DNA of 64,000 nt, taken from UBA5070 sp035913415 (GTDB lineage: Bacteria; Fibrobacterota; Fibrobacteria; UBA5070). The notes beneath the pieces are model-generated. The model was given only the letters and a program-made list of their open reading frames with translations. It ran no database searches and was not told where the DNA came from. The position numbers and the translations under genes were made by a program. Shown here one piece after another: positions 8,792 through 18,163 of the stretch. The stretch spans positions 3,681 to 67,680 of the forward strand of contig JAMIIV010000001.1 in NCBI GenBank assembly GCA_035913415.1. Reading direction: 5' to 3'. Each line of letters opens with the position of its first letter. Position 1 is the stretch's first letter.

Positions 8792-9565
8792 ATGACCAAG
8801 CTCGATCTGGACGCCGAACTCGAACTTGCCCTGCAACTGGTTCGCGAGGCCGAGGAACCCATCCTCTCGCGTTTCCAGAAACGGATCGAGGTCGTGAAGA
8901 AACGCGACAGCTCGCCGGTCACCGAAGCCGATCGCGAAGCCGAACTCCTGGTGCGCCGAAGGCTTGCGGACGTTCGTCCCGACCACGGGGTCATCGGAGA
9001 GGAGTTCGGCATCACGCTTGCCGAGGCACGGTACAAGTGGGTGGTCGATCCCATCGACGGCACCAAGGCGTTCATTCACGGAGTCCCGTTGTTCGGCACC
9101 TTGCTGGCCTTGCTCGACCACGGCAAACCCGTCGTCGGGGTCATCCACATGCCGGCTTTGGGGGAAACCGTGTGGGCGGCAGAAGGCAAAGGTGCGTTCC
9201 ACAACAGTTCCCCCTGCCGGGTCTCGGCGGTCTCCAGCCTCTCCGATGCCCTTCTGTGCGACGGCTCGGCACTCACGGTCTCGCGCTCCTCCTGGGGCAA
9301 AGCCTGGATGGAACTGCGAGGTGATGCCGGAGTTTCCCGAGGCTGGGGAGATTGTTATGGCCACCTCCTGGTGGCGTGTGGCCGCGCCGAAGCCATGTTG
9401 GATCCGGTGGTGAACATCTGGGACGTGGCGCCCATGGGAATCATCCTTCCCGAGGCGGGCGGGAGGTTCACGTCGGTGGAGGGGATCGAGACCATCGAGG
9501 CGGGCAACGCCTTGTCCAGCAATGGATCGCTGCATTCGGAACTCCTGCAACGGCTGGCGGGCTGA
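8792..9565 (+). CDS. Inositol monophosphatase-family phosphatase, HisN-like histidinol phosphatase
   Basis: This 257-residue protein belongs to the Mg2+-dependent inositol monophosphatase superfamily. GEEFG at 69-73 and DPIDGTKAFIHGVP from 86 are the metal and phosphate motifs, and WDVAPMGIILPEAGG near 210 is the second metal motif. The TKAFIHGVPLFGT form resembles HisN-type histidinol-phosphate phosphatases more than inositol enzymes, so the last phosphatase step of histidine synthesis is the best guess. There are no histidine genes nearby to confirm it. It is a single gene with its own promoter box, divergent from hrpA. Confidence 0.78.
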   Translation: MTKLDLDAELELALQLVREAEEPILSRFQKRIEVVKKRDSSPVTEADREAELLVRRRLADVRPDHGVIGEEFGITLAEARYKWVVDPIDGTKAFIHGVPLFGTLLALLDHGKPVVGVIHMPALGETVWAAEGKGAFHNSSPCRVSAVSSLSDALLCDGSALTVSRSSWGKAWMELRGDAGVSRGWGDCYGHLLVACGRAEAMLDPVVNIWDVAPMGIILPEAGGRFTSVEGIETIEAGNALSSNGSLHSELLQRLAG

Positions 9566-9707
9566 CTCCCGGCTGTTCTTTTTCCGGGTGCGGTTTCTCG
9601 ATGGGAGAAATCGGCGCCTAGACGCAGCAGGACCGGGGTATACTATCATGAAGCAGGATCCGTGATCCAGCTCTCTTAAGTCCCAATAGCCGAAAGATCG
9701 CCGCGTG

Positions 9708-10388
9708 ATGGCATCCACAGCGCCGAGATCCCTCCGACGAGCCGTGACCATGGTCGAAATCATGGTGGTGATCGTGATCATCGGCATCCTTGCCGCCTTG
9801 GCCGTGCCCAGGTTCAACACCTACACCGGCGAGAGCCAGTTGGACGGGGATGCGCAAAGGCTGTTCCTGGACATGCAGTGGATGCGGTCCCAAGCGTTGC
9901 TCACGAGACAAAAGCACATCATGACCTTCGGAACGAGTACCGTGGACGGCAGTACCAGGCTCTCCTGGGACATCTATCGGTACAACGAGGTCTCCGGGGC
10001 GGTCTCCCAGGCCAAGCCGACGGCCAATTCCGGAATTACCGTCGAACTCGGACTTCCCACGGGCGTCAATGCTCCCGCAACCTCCAGCTTCCCGGTCTTC
10101 ACCGCCGGTTTCGGCGCCGGATCGGACGGCCTTCGGGCAGGACTTGTCGTGACCCCAGGACAGTGTGTCGGTCAAGTCGCGGGCGGAGCCTACGCCACGG
10201 ATGCATCCGAGACCTGGGTCGGCGGCATCGCCGCTTGTGGCGGAGCCACCTCGGACATGGAGACCGGTGTGCTCTATCTGCGCAGCTCGCGCTCCACAAA
10301 TCGCGCCTACGCACTGGCCTTCAACCGCGACGCCGACCTGGCTCTCAAGAGGTACCGGTACATGGGCGGATCGTGGAGCGCATTCTGA
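9708..10388 (+). CDS. Type IV pilin-like / GspH-type pseudopilin
   Basis: The N-terminus has the prepilin class III leader: basic residues, then VTMVEIMVVIVIIGILAALA, with Glu at position +5 of the hydrophobic helix. The remaining ~190 residues would form the exported globular domain. The protein has 226 residues. A GTG lies directly before the chosen ATG. It is the first of four pilin-like genes that overlap head to tail, so together they probably supply minor pilins that prime a type IV pilus or a type II-secretion-like pseudopilus. No assembly ATPase or secretin gene lies in the window. Confidence 0.8.
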   Translation: MASTAPRSLRRAVTMVEIMVVIVIIGILAALAVPRFNTYTGESQLDGDAQRLFLDMQWMRSQALLTRQKHIMTFGTSTVDGSTRLSWDIYRYNEVSGAVSQAKPTANSGITVELGLPTGVNAPATSSFPVFTAGFGAGSDGLRAGLVVTPGQCVGQVAGGAYATDASETWVGGIAACGGATSDMETGVLYLRSSRSTNRAYALAFNRDADLALKRYRYMGGSWSAF

Positions 10389-10744
10389 TGAACATTCCCA
10401 AGCGCCAAGGGTATACGCTCGTCGAGGTCATGGTCGCCGTGGTCATCCTCACCATCGCCCTGCCGGGGCTTGCGATGATGATGATCAGCGGGCGCAAGGC
10501 GCAGATCGCCTCGTTGCGGATGGATCAGGCAGCAGGGGTCGGGCAGCTCATGCTGGATTCGCTCCAGTTGCAACCGGGCGCCTTCGCGACCGACGGCACC
10601 CGTGACGTCGTGGTGGCGGGAACATCCTACCAGGCCACGATCCGCATCCTCGACCTAGGGGGAAGCCGCGTTGCCCATATCGCGATCGGTTGGTCCCAAG
10701 GCGGTGATGCCCATCGTACCAGCATCCAGGGAGTCCTACGATGA
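10388..10744 (+). CDS. Type IV minor pilin, PilV/GspI-like
   Basis: This 118-residue protein has the prepilin leader GYTLVEVMVAVVILTIALPG near residue 8, with the conserved Glu at +5. Its size matches PilV or GspI minor pilins. The start codon shares a base with the stop of the preceding gene (TGATG), and its stop overlaps the next start, so it is translated with the other pilin genes. The C-terminal part shows no further recognisable motif. Confidence 0.78.
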   Translation: MNIPKRQGYTLVEVMVAVVILTIALPGLAMMMISGRKAQIASLRMDQAAGVGQLMLDSLQLQPGAFATDGTRDVVVAGTSYQATIRILDLGGSRVAHIAIGWSQGGDAHRTSIQGVLR

Positions 10745-12033
10745 GTGTGCGCAAGGGCATCACGCTTCTGGAGTTGCTGGTGGCCATGGTCCTTGTCGGG
10801 ATCGTGGGGTACTTCGCCTCGATCCTGATGAACGACGAGCAGACCAATTACACGCGTATCCGCGAGCGGATCAAGGTCCAGGCCGATGCTCGCGAGGCCA
10901 TGCGCATCATGGAGACCGAGTTGCGCAACGCCGGTTTCGACACGCGGATCATGGGGACCAGCCGCATTGGAAGCAGTACGGAGCCTTGTATCCAGGTGCG
11001 CACCAATGCTGCAGGTGCCTCGATGCTCGCCACCAACAATTCCAGCGATTTGGCGGTGGGCGACCAGATCGTTTTCCGGATGTACGAAATTGAATACAAC
11101 GGGTCCACCGGAACCACGCTGACCAATTGCAACTTGGGGGCAGGATCTCGATTTCGGGAAGTTGGTTACCGACTCAACAGTGGCAACATGGAGCGCTACG
11201 TCCGGTTCGACACCACCTCCGCGATCAACTGGGTCCCGTTCCTGGAGGATGTCGTGACGTTCCAGGTGCAATACGGTCAAGACAGACCCACCGGAACCAA
11301 CCCCTGGGATACCACAGAGCTCTGGAATTCGGGCAGGTGGTTGCAGTCCCCGGCAGGCGTTGTTGCCGGAACGGTTCCCCGCTCGGTGAGTCTCCGGAGT
11401 TGGGGTACCACGCGCTCGACGTGGAGCACCATCCTCACAAGTGGGCCTGCCGTGAAGCGGGGTGAAACCTATCGTGTCCGATTCAGCTTGAACGGAAGTG
11501 CTCCTTTGCTCGACACCTTCAGCACCGGGACGGTGACGGGATATGATCGGGCGTCGTTGTTCGCGGGGTTCATCCGGACCAGTGGAGGCGATCAATTCCT
11601 GGATTCCATGCGCATCTGGGCGGGGGATCGTGCCACTCCCGAACCATCGGTCGAAATCTATCTGACTCCCACCGCCGATGCCGTTTCGACGCAATTCGCG
11701 ATTCGTGGGCGGTTGATGGCTGGTGCCACGGCATCCACTCCCATCCAATCTCTGGATGTTTCCAACCTGGTCATCGAGCCGGTCCGCTCGGGCATGTTCC
11801 TCAATTGGGTCTCCGCTCCCACGGACAAACAGCTCGCCGCCACTCGTGCCGTGCGTTTGACGCTCCTGGTCAAGACCGGGAAAAAGGGGCAGGAAGGCTC
11901 GGGGGTCAGTTGGACCCCTGGAGAACTGGGGGATCCCGATCTACCCACGGGGTATACCGCTTCCGGTGATGACGAGAGCAAGACCCATGTACTGTTGCAG
12001 CGAATGATCCAGGTGGTGAACAATGGCAACTGA
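10741..12033 (+). CDS. Type IV minor pilin, PilW-like
   Basis: Prepilin leader GITLLELLVAMVLVGIVGYF starts at residue 6 of 430; the rest is a long beta-rich exported region. PilW-type minor pilins are the largest of the usual set and take this third position in many clusters. It overlaps the previous gene by four bases and the next by eleven. The middle of the gene is less GC-rich than its neighbours and is rich in Thr, Ser and Asn codons, as is usual for secreted surface proteins. Confidence 0.75.
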   Translation: MSVRKGITLLELLVAMVLVGIVGYFASILMNDEQTNYTRIRERIKVQADAREAMRIMETELRNAGFDTRIMGTSRIGSSTEPCIQVRTNAAGASMLATNNSSDLAVGDQIVFRMYEIEYNGSTGTTLTNCNLGAGSRFREVGYRLNSGNMERYVRFDTTSAINWVPFLEDVVTFQVQYGQDRPTGTNPWDTTELWNSGRWLQSPAGVVAGTVPRSVSLRSWGTTRSTWSTILTSGPAVKRGETYRVRFSLNGSAPLLDTFSTGTVTGYDRASLFAGFIRTSGGDQFLDSMRIWAGDRATPEPSVEIYLTPTADAVSTQFAIRGRLMAGATASTPIQSLDVSNLVIEPVRSGMFLNWVSAPTDKQLAATRAVRLTLLVKTGKKGQEGSGVSWTPGELGDPDLPTGYTASGDDESKTHVLLQRMIQVVNNGN

Positions 12034-14389
12034 TTTTCGCAAGGGCTCCGATCGTCGGCGCGGCGTGGCCATGTTTTTCGTGTTGGCCGTGATCGTCGTT
12101 GTGACCATGCTGGGGTTTCTGGGGTTGTCGATGGCCGACAAGGATGCCGCCGGCGCAGGTGCGAACATCAACGCACGGACGCAGGAGAATGCCGCCTACA
12201 GTGGATTGAGTCTGGCGCTGGATCGCATGGCGCAGGATGGCGGTTTGACCGCCTCGCAGTTGCAGGCGTTCATCAGCGATTCTTCGGCGGCCGCTGGATC
12301 GGTGCACCAGTGGTTCGATTTCACCCAATTGCCCTTTCGTCTGGTCACGGCACCCCCAACGGATCCCTATCCAATCGCCGTGGGCGGGACCACCAACGCC
12401 TCGGTCCGGGTGCGGATCTTGTCGATGGACATCGGAACGGCTTCCGGAGCTCCCTCCGACGGCATCAAAATCACCCTGGAAAGCTCCGGGGCGGGGCGCA
12501 GCGGTGATCCTCTGACCACCGTCGCGACCTACCGGCTTCTGGGAATCGACGTGGGAATGTCGATCCACGTACCCACCAATTCCACTCCCGCGAACGCCTT
12601 CAACCTTCGGGGTAGCGTCAACGCCTCGAATATTGGGCAGGACATCAACGGTTCGGTGTACGTTGGTGGAGATTTCATGGTCAACGCCTCGGCCCCATGG
12701 GCTGTGCACGGGCGATTTCGCGTGGCCGGCGACGTCTCGCTCGATGGAAACATCACGGTCGATTCCAATACATTCATTGGCGGATCGTTGATGATCAATT
12801 CCGCAACCGTTCAGTTTCGGAAAAATCTCGTGATATCCAACGGTTTCAAAGCGGGCATGTTGCAGGGCACTCTTCAAGTTGACAGCAATTTGACCGTATA
12901 TGGCGATGGCACGAATAATTTCGATAACTATACGGGGCGCTTGATCGTGGGAGGTCAATTGAATATCCCCGATGCGACGTTGAAAATACCGGAAGGCGGG
13001 GTGTCCGTTGGACAGAATGCCTATGTAGCCTCTACCTGGTGTGGAAACAACGCATCCCGACTTGAGGTCCAAGGCAATTTGGAGATCACAGGAGCCGGGA
13101 GTGCGCTGCCCACCAATGTGCTGTGTTCGCTTTACGTCGCCGGATCCATGGGGGTTCGCAACGCCACCGGATCCACCCGGTACAAAAACAGCTATCGCCA
13201 CCGGGTGGTAGGTGGGCTCTACCAATTGGGGCCGATGGATATCGATGGAAGCGGGCGGATCATGGTCGGCGGAACCGCTGGGCTCGATGGAGGCATCTCT
13301 GCCTTGGGTAGCGGAACCGATACGCATTCGGTCGGGAATCTCTGGGTCAAGGGATCGAATCAAAAAACGGAAAACAAGCGATTCAGGGTGGATGGGGACC
13401 TCGTGATGAAGGGAACCCTCTACAACTTCCCGCCGTGGTCACAACACTTCGGAAAATTCTACCGGTGGCACCGGGCAACACCCGGGGGGACGTTTGTCAT
13501 GACTCGGGCCTTTGGGCCCGACACCGCATCCGCGGGGATCAATCTTGATTCCATCACGAAAAAATTCGCAACCCGCATTACCCGGAATACGGACACCTCG
13601 CTTGCCTTTTCCTCTGCCATTGATGCCTTTGTAGGTCCGCGTTCGCTTTCCACCATCGGATATACCCAAAACGACACGTTGGTGAAGCCCGCCGACAATG
13701 AACGCGATTCGATCCGTTTCACCGCGCTCCAAAGTCCCGCGATCTTCAGCAAACAACTGGTGTACAAAAACTCCCTTTGCTCCTTGGCGTTGGGAACAAG
13801 CTGCCCCACCCAGCCCTATGGCAAAACCTTCAATCGCTTGCATGCCTGGGCCGATTCCTTGGGCTACACCTTCAACGGGTATCTGGTCCTGGTTTTCAAT
13901 GATTCCGCCATCATTCCTTCCCAGCTCAAGGATGATACCACCAAGTTCAAGGGCAAGATGCTCTTCGTCTGGGATATCGATACGAAGCTGTCCGTGAACG
14001 GGGACTGGCCTGCCTCGGCGGATTCCAACGCGATCCAGGTCGTGTACTTCAAGCAGGGGGCTCCGGAGAATTTTGGTTCGCAGGGCGACATCTACGGGTA
14101 CATCCACCTCGAAAACGGCTCGATGAGCACGTCCGAGTGGAGCACCGGAGGCTCCAAGATCCATGGCGCCCTGTATGTCGGTGGAACCGGAGGGTACACG
14201 GGCAACACCGGGAAGCTGAACCTGGACCTCGATCCTCGGGTGTTCACCGATCTGAACACCAACCTTCCGAACCTTCTCAAATTCGGCGGAGCCCAGGGAT
14301 CCTCCTCTCCCCCCATCATCCGTTCCACTCGCACCCTTGTGTTCCGCCAGTCGGGTGTGCAGTTCGTTCCGCTGGGGGAATACCGCTGA
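12023..14389 (+). CDS. PilX-like pilus protein with large beta-helix ectodomain
   Basis: The N-terminus (RRGVAMFFVLAVIVVVTMLG) is a PilX-like membrane helix: a basic start, a hydrophobic run, and no Glu at +5. The protein is 788 residues, several times longer than ordinary PilX. Residues ~190-480 are a series of short GG-containing strands such as GSVYVGGDFMV, RFRVAGDVSLDG and NTFIGGSLMI. They resemble the bactofilin or polymer-forming right-handed beta-helix. The remaining part has no match I recognise. It is the last gene of the pilin operon, and its DNA is clearly less GC-rich than the flanking genes. A pilus-tip adhesin role is a guess. Confidence 0.65.
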   Translation: MATDFRKGSDRRRGVAMFFVLAVIVVVTMLGFLGLSMADKDAAGAGANINARTQENAAYSGLSLALDRMAQDGGLTASQLQAFISDSSAAAGSVHQWFDFTQLPFRLVTAPPTDPYPIAVGGTTNASVRVRILSMDIGTASGAPSDGIKITLESSGAGRSGDPLTTVATYRLLGIDVGMSIHVPTNSTPANAFNLRGSVNASNIGQDINGSVYVGGDFMVNASAPWAVHGRFRVAGDVSLDGNITVDSNTFIGGSLMINSATVQFRKNLVISNGFKAGMLQGTLQVDSNLTVYGDGTNNFDNYTGRLIVGGQLNIPDATLKIPEGGVSVGQNAYVASTWCGNNASRLEVQGNLEITGAGSALPTNVLCSLYVAGSMGVRNATGSTRYKNSYRHRVVGGLYQLGPMDIDGSGRIMVGGTAGLDGGISALGSGTDTHSVGNLWVKGSNQKTENKRFRVDGDLVMKGTLYNFPPWSQHFGKFYRWHRATPGGTFVMTRAFGPDTASAGINLDSITKKFATRITRNTDTSLAFSSAIDAFVGPRSLSTIGYTQNDTLVKPADNERDSIRFTALQSPAIFSKQLVYKNSLCSLALGTSCPTQPYGKTFNRLHAWADSLGYTFNGYLVLVFNDSAIIPSQLKDDTTKFKGKMLFVWDIDTKLSVNGDWPASADSNAIQVVYFKQGAPENFGSQGDIYGYIHLENGSMSTSEWSTGGSKIHGALYVGGTGGYTGNTGKLNLDLDPRVFTDLNTNLPNLLKFGGAQGSSSPPIIRSTRTLVFRQSGVQFVPLGEYR

Positions 14390-15165
14390 CCTCCTCGCTC
14401 CGTCTCTGGGGACTCCTGGCCCTGGGGGGCCTGGCCGCATCGTGTTCCGCTGCCCCCCAGACCGAGCGCACCACGGCCATGACCGTGGTGTCACCGGAAG
14501 TCTCGTTCGAAGCGCGCCTCGACTCCATTGGACGCTCCTTCCTCGGGCGGCCTTACAAGTTGGGTCCGTTGGGCGAAGGGGATTCCCTTCTAGGTGAAGT
14601 GAAACCACGCTTTCGCACCGACTCCTTCGACTGCCTCACCTACATCGAGACGGTCGAAGCTCTTGCACGTAGCCCCAAAGCCGATTCCGTCCTGGATGCA
14701 ATGGACCACATCCGCTACGAGGATGGCCGCGTGGGCTGGGGCACCAGGCTGCACTACACGGAAGCGGACTGGCTTCCGGCGAACACGCGGGCGGGACGCG
14801 TGAAGCTGGATACCCTGGCGGGAACTCTCCTGGAGCCACGGACCTTGGGGCGCAAGGCCTTCTACGCGAAGCGGGGGTATGACCGCCCGGACACAACAGT
14901 CCTTCTTCCGATGGTTCCGCGCGAGGTGGTCCTCAAGGAATTCGCTCGCCCCGCCAAGAACACGCGCATCCGCGGGCTCGGGCTGGTGGGGACGGTCGCG
15001 GGGCTTGGGATTTTGCACACCGGATTCCTGGTGGAGCGCCCCGGCCACCCGCCCCTGTTGCGCCACGCCTCGCAGGCCGGGACGGTCCGCGAACAGCCTT
15101 TGGTGGAGTATCTCGCCTCCAAGCCCAGGTTCGTCGGGATCGTGGTGTGGTCCTACCTGCCCTGA
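14386..15165 (+). CDS. DUF1460 family lipoprotein (amidase-like)
   Basis: DUF1460 proteins have an NlpC/P60-related fold and are related to N-acetylmuramoyl-L-alanine amidases of the cell envelope. The catalytic-type cysteine is in DSFDCLTYIE, and the later part has HTGFL and HASQAG stretches. An N-terminal lipobox LAASC near residue 20 marks an outer-membrane lipoprotein. No ATG, GTG or TTG lies between the upstream open region and this signal. The only fitting start is the CTG at 14386, preceded by GGGGGA and overlapping the pilin stop as CTGA. The length from there is 259 residues. Confidence 0.7.
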   Translation: MTSSLRLWGLLALGGLAASCSAAPQTERTTAMTVVSPEVSFEARLDSIGRSFLGRPYKLGPLGEGDSLLGEVKPRFRTDSFDCLTYIETVEALARSPKADSVLDAMDHIRYEDGRVGWGTRLHYTEADWLPANTRAGRVKLDTLAGTLLEPRTLGRKAFYAKRGYDRPDTTVLLPMVPREVVLKEFARPAKNTRIRGLGLVGTVAGLGILHTGFLVERPGHPPLLRHASQAGTVREQPLVEYLASKPRFVGIVVWSYLP

Positions 15166-15174
15166 ACGGGCAAG

Positions 15175-15182
15175 TACATTGG
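15175..15182 (+). promoter_or_regulatory. TAnnTT-type -7 box upstream of hemX
   Basis: The box is TACATTGG, ending five bases before the hemX ATG at 15188. There is no Shine-Dalgarno sequence, so a leaderless transcript is possible. Confidence 0.45.
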
Positions 15183-15187
15183 CTTTC

Positions 15188-15976
15188 ATGATCGAGTTCC
15201 TTCGGTGGCTACCGCCTGTCGCCCATGGTCTGGCCGCCAGTTTGTACCTGGCTCGTTTCCTGCGGGATCCGGAATCCCCGGGAGGCTCTTCGGCTTGGGC
15301 CTCCACGGTCGCGGTGCTCCTGCACGCCCTGGTCCTGGTGAGCATCGGTGCCACCCAAGGGCGACTTCCTTTCGCCTCCATGGGGGAGCTTCTCTCTGTT
15401 TGCGCCTTGGTTCTGGCCACTTCCTACCTGGCGGTGGAGCGGTTGGGACGCACCGAGGCATTGGGCGTCTTCTTCCTGGCCCCCGTGACCCTCTCCAGTG
15501 CCATCTCGGCGTCTCTGCCGGTTTCTCTGTACTGGCCCGAACACCTGCGAACCCCGTTGTTCGCCCTCCACGCCTCGCTGGGAGCCACGGCGCTTTCGTG
15601 CCTGTTCACCTCGGCCCTGCTCGGGGGCGCCTACCTGCTGCAGTACCGTCAACTCGAGCGTCGCCAGTTTGGAAGGCTCTCACGCCGTCTCCCCGACCTT
15701 CCCACCCTCGATCGCCTGTTTCTGCTGTGTGGCGTCTTCGGGACCGTCCTGCTCGTGTGCTCCGTGTTCGCCGGAGGCATCTGGATGGACCAGTGGCAGC
15801 TTCCCCTGCGCGATGCCGCCCTGAAGTCCGCCCTGGTGGGGGCCACTGTGGCCTGGTATTCGGGATTGGCGTTGTTGCGTAGCCGAATGGCCTTCACGGC
15901 CCGTACGTCGGCTCGTCTGGCCATGCTGGGGGGAATCCTGGTGGTTCTGGTCCTGGTCGCGGGGACCCATGGCTGA
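15188..15976 (+). CDS. hemX: HemX / CcsA-like membrane protein
   Basis: This 262-residue polytopic membrane protein has about eight hydrophobic segments and belongs to the cytochrome c assembly (CcsA/HemX) family. The central ALLGGAYLLQYRQLERRQ and the following LPDLPTLDRL are typical of that family. The tryptophan-rich WWD heme-handling motif of CcsA is not obvious; only GGIWMDQWQ stands in the corresponding place. HemX in Bacillus influences the level of HemA, and this gene overlaps hemA by eight bases, so the same role is likely here. Confidence 0.72.
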   Translation: MIEFLRWLPPVAHGLAASLYLARFLRDPESPGGSSAWASTVAVLLHALVLVSIGATQGRLPFASMGELLSVCALVLATSYLAVERLGRTEALGVFFLAPVTLSSAISASLPVSLYWPEHLRTPLFALHASLGATALSCLFTSALLGGAYLLQYRQLERRQFGRLSRRLPDLPTLDRLFLLCGVFGTVLLVCSVFAGGIWMDQWQLPLRDAALKSALVGATVAWYSGLALLRSRMAFTARTSARLAMLGGILVVLVLVAGTHG

Positions 15977-17255
15977 TCGGCCCCTGCTACACACCGTCGC
16001 GGTGGGACTTTCCTGGCGCACCGCGTCGGCCGAATTGCGCGATCGTTGCCACCTCCCCGCCGAGGAAATTCCCCATCTGCTCACGCGCTTGCGCCAGGAC
16101 GGAGTCGAAGAGGCACTGATCCTGAGCACCTGCAATCGCATCGAGATCTGGATGGGGGCCAGTCGGCCCGAAGAGGCTGCGGACCTCGCGATCGCCGCCT
16201 GGGAACAATCGCGGACGCCTGGTCCGGGATGGCGCGAGGCGCTCCACGTGCATCTGCACGAAGCCGGCGCCGAACATGTCTTCCGTGTGGCCTCGTCGCT
16301 GGAGTCGTTGGTGCTGGGCGAGACCCAGATCCCCTCGCAGGTGCGCATGGCCTGGGATGTCGCGCGAGGGGAGGGTGCGTGCGGATGGTTCCTGGGGAGA
16401 TTGCTCCAGGGGGCCATGGCGGCCTCGAAGCGGGTGCGCAACTGCACGCGGCTGGGCGAAGGAGCCACGTCCATAGCCGGGGCTGCGGTCGATCTGGCGC
16501 GCAAGGTGGTGGGGCGCATGGATCGGCTGGTGGTCGGGGTCGTCGGGGCGGGCGAAATGGCGGAGCTCGCCGCGACGGGATTTGTCCGCGCGGGGGCCGC
16601 GAGGTTCGTGTGGGTGAACCGCACCGTGGAGAATTCGGCGCGCCTGCAGCGCGTGCACCCCGGTCGGATCGAGCCGCTGGAGGCCCTGGACCGCGTGCTC
16701 GAGGAGTGCGACGTGCTCGTGAGCGCCACGGCCGCGCCGGGTTTCGTGGTGAAAACGGAATCTGTCCAAAAGGCCATGCAACGGCGGCGTTCGCCGCTGT
16801 TTCTGCTGGACATCGCGGCCCCACGGGACATCGATCCCGCGTGCGCGAAGCTCGATGGCGTCTTCCTGTTCGGCATCGACGACCTCGAACAGGTGGTCGA
16901 CCGCACCCGGCGCAGCCGCGGCGAAGAGGCCTGCGCCGCGGAAGGCATCCTGCAGAACGAAGCGCGATCGTTCTGCGACTGGGTGCGGCAGCTCTCGGTG
17001 ATCCCGCTTCTGTCCGAGGTGCGTCGCACCGTACACGACACGGCCCGCGCCGAAGTCGACCGTTTCCTGCCCCGTCTGGTGCGCGCTTCGGGCCCTGCCG
17101 AAGCGAAGGCCGTGCTGGAGGATTTCGCCCAGGCTTTGGCGAACAAGTTCCTGCACCAACCCACCACCGGCGCCCGCCGCGCCGCCGCCGAGGGGCGTGA
17201 ACCCGAGATCGCCGCCGCGTTGCGCGACCTCTTCCTTCCGGAGAACCAGCCATGA
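15969..17255 (+). CDS. hemA: Glutamyl-tRNA reductase HemA
   Basis: HemA reduces glutamyl-tRNA(Glu) to glutamate-1-semialdehyde with NADPH, the committed step of the C5 heme pathway. The 428-residue protein has the active-site Cys55 in LSTCNRIEIW, SLVLGETQIPSQV around 115, the Rossmann glycines VGVVGAGEMAELA near 195, and the C-terminal dimerisation helix. It overlaps hemX upstream and hemC downstream (ATGA), so the pathway is translationally coupled. Confidence 0.95.
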   Translation: MADRPLLHTVAVGLSWRTASAELRDRCHLPAEEIPHLLTRLRQDGVEEALILSTCNRIEIWMGASRPEEAADLAIAAWEQSRTPGPGWREALHVHLHEAGAEHVFRVASSLESLVLGETQIPSQVRMAWDVARGEGACGWFLGRLLQGAMAASKRVRNCTRLGEGATSIAGAAVDLARKVVGRMDRLVVGVVGAGEMAELAATGFVRAGAARFVWVNRTVENSARLQRVHPGRIEPLEALDRVLEECDVLVSATAAPGFVVKTESVQKAMQRRRSPLFLLDIAAPRDIDPACAKLDGVFLFGIDDLEQVVDRTRRSRGEEACAAEGILQNEARSFCDWVRQLSVIPLLSEVRRTVHDTARAEVDRFLPRLVRASGPAEAKAVLEDFAQALANKFLHQPTTGARRAAAEGREPEIAAALRDLFLPENQP

Positions 17256-18163
17256 CCCTCTTTGCGGGAACCCGCGGATCCAAGCTGGCCTGGACGCAGA
17301 CCGGCCACGCCCTCGCCGAACTGGCCCGGCGTCTGCCGGACGCACCGGCTTTCGAACGCCTGCGCATCGACACCCGCGGCGACCGCGACCAGCACACCCC
17401 GCTGGCCACGCTCCCGGGCACGGGATTGTTCACCAAGGAGCTGGAGGCCGCGCTCTTGCGGGGTGAAATCGCGCTGGCCGTGCATTCGCTGAAAGACGTG
17501 CCGTACGATGTTTCTCCCGGAACGTCGCTGTTTGTGCTGGAACGCGAAGACCCGCGGGATGCCCTGCTCACCCCGCACGGATCCCTGGAGCGGTTGCCTC
17601 AGGGAGCCCATGTCGGCACGGGTTCACCGCGCCGCATCGCCCAGCTCAAGGCGCGTCGCCCCGATTTGCGGTTCTCCGACCTGCGCGGGAACCTGGACAC
17701 CCGTCTGCGGCGTCTCGACGACGGGGATTTCGATGCCATCATCCTGGCTTCGGCTGGACTGGAGCGGCTGGGGTGGGCGGATCGCATCGCCCAGCGGCTC
17801 GATCCGGACCTCTGCCTGCCCGCCTTCGGTCAGGGGGTGCTCGCGTTGCAATGCCTGGCGTCGCGAACCGACCTCGTGGATCTGCTGTCGCGTGCCGAGG
17901 ATCCCGCAGCGGCGCTTGCGGCGCGACTGGAACGCCAACTGATGCAAGCCCTCGGGGGTGGATGCAAACGCGCCCTGGCCGCCTTGGCCGAAGTCGGATC
18001 CGACACGGTGCGGGTGCGGGGCGCGGTGGGGGATCCGCGCCAAGGCCGCGTGGTGCGCCGCCGATGGGAGGGCCCGGTCGCGGAATCGGAGGCCGCCATG
18101 GGCGATCTGGCGCGCGGCCTGCTCGCAGACGCTTCCCTCGCCGGTCTGGATGCCGACGCCTGA
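17252..18163 (+). CDS. hemC: Porphobilinogen deaminase HemC
   Basis: HemC joins four porphobilinogens into hydroxymethylbilane. Recognisable parts are GTRGSKLAWTQT at the N-terminus, HSLKDVP near 75, GTGSPRRIAQL near 128 and NLDTRLRRL near 148. GGGCKRALAA near 235 carries the cysteine that holds the dipyrromethane cofactor. The length of 303 residues is normal. The start overlaps the hemA stop, and the end overlaps the hemD start by 14 bases. Confidence 0.95.
   Translation: MTLFAGTRGSKLAWTQTGHALAELARRLPDAPAFERLRIDTRGDRDQHTPLATLPGTGLFTKELEAALLRGEIALAVHSLKDVPYDVSPGTSLFVLEREDPRDALLTPHGSLERLPQGAHVGTGSPRRIAQLKARRPDLRFSDLRGNLDTRLRRLDDGDFDAIILASAGLERLGWADRIAQRLDPDLCLPAFGQGVLALQCLASRTDLVDLLSRAEDPAAALAARLERQLMQALGGGCKRALAALAEVGSDTVRVRGAVGDPRQGRVVRRRWEGPVAESEAAMGDLARGLLADASLAGLDADA

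Noticed and set aside
9566..9707. A sigma-54 promoter for the pilin operon
   Set aside because: No GG-N10-GC element is visible at the right spacing; only a TATACT-like element at 9639-9644 without a -35.
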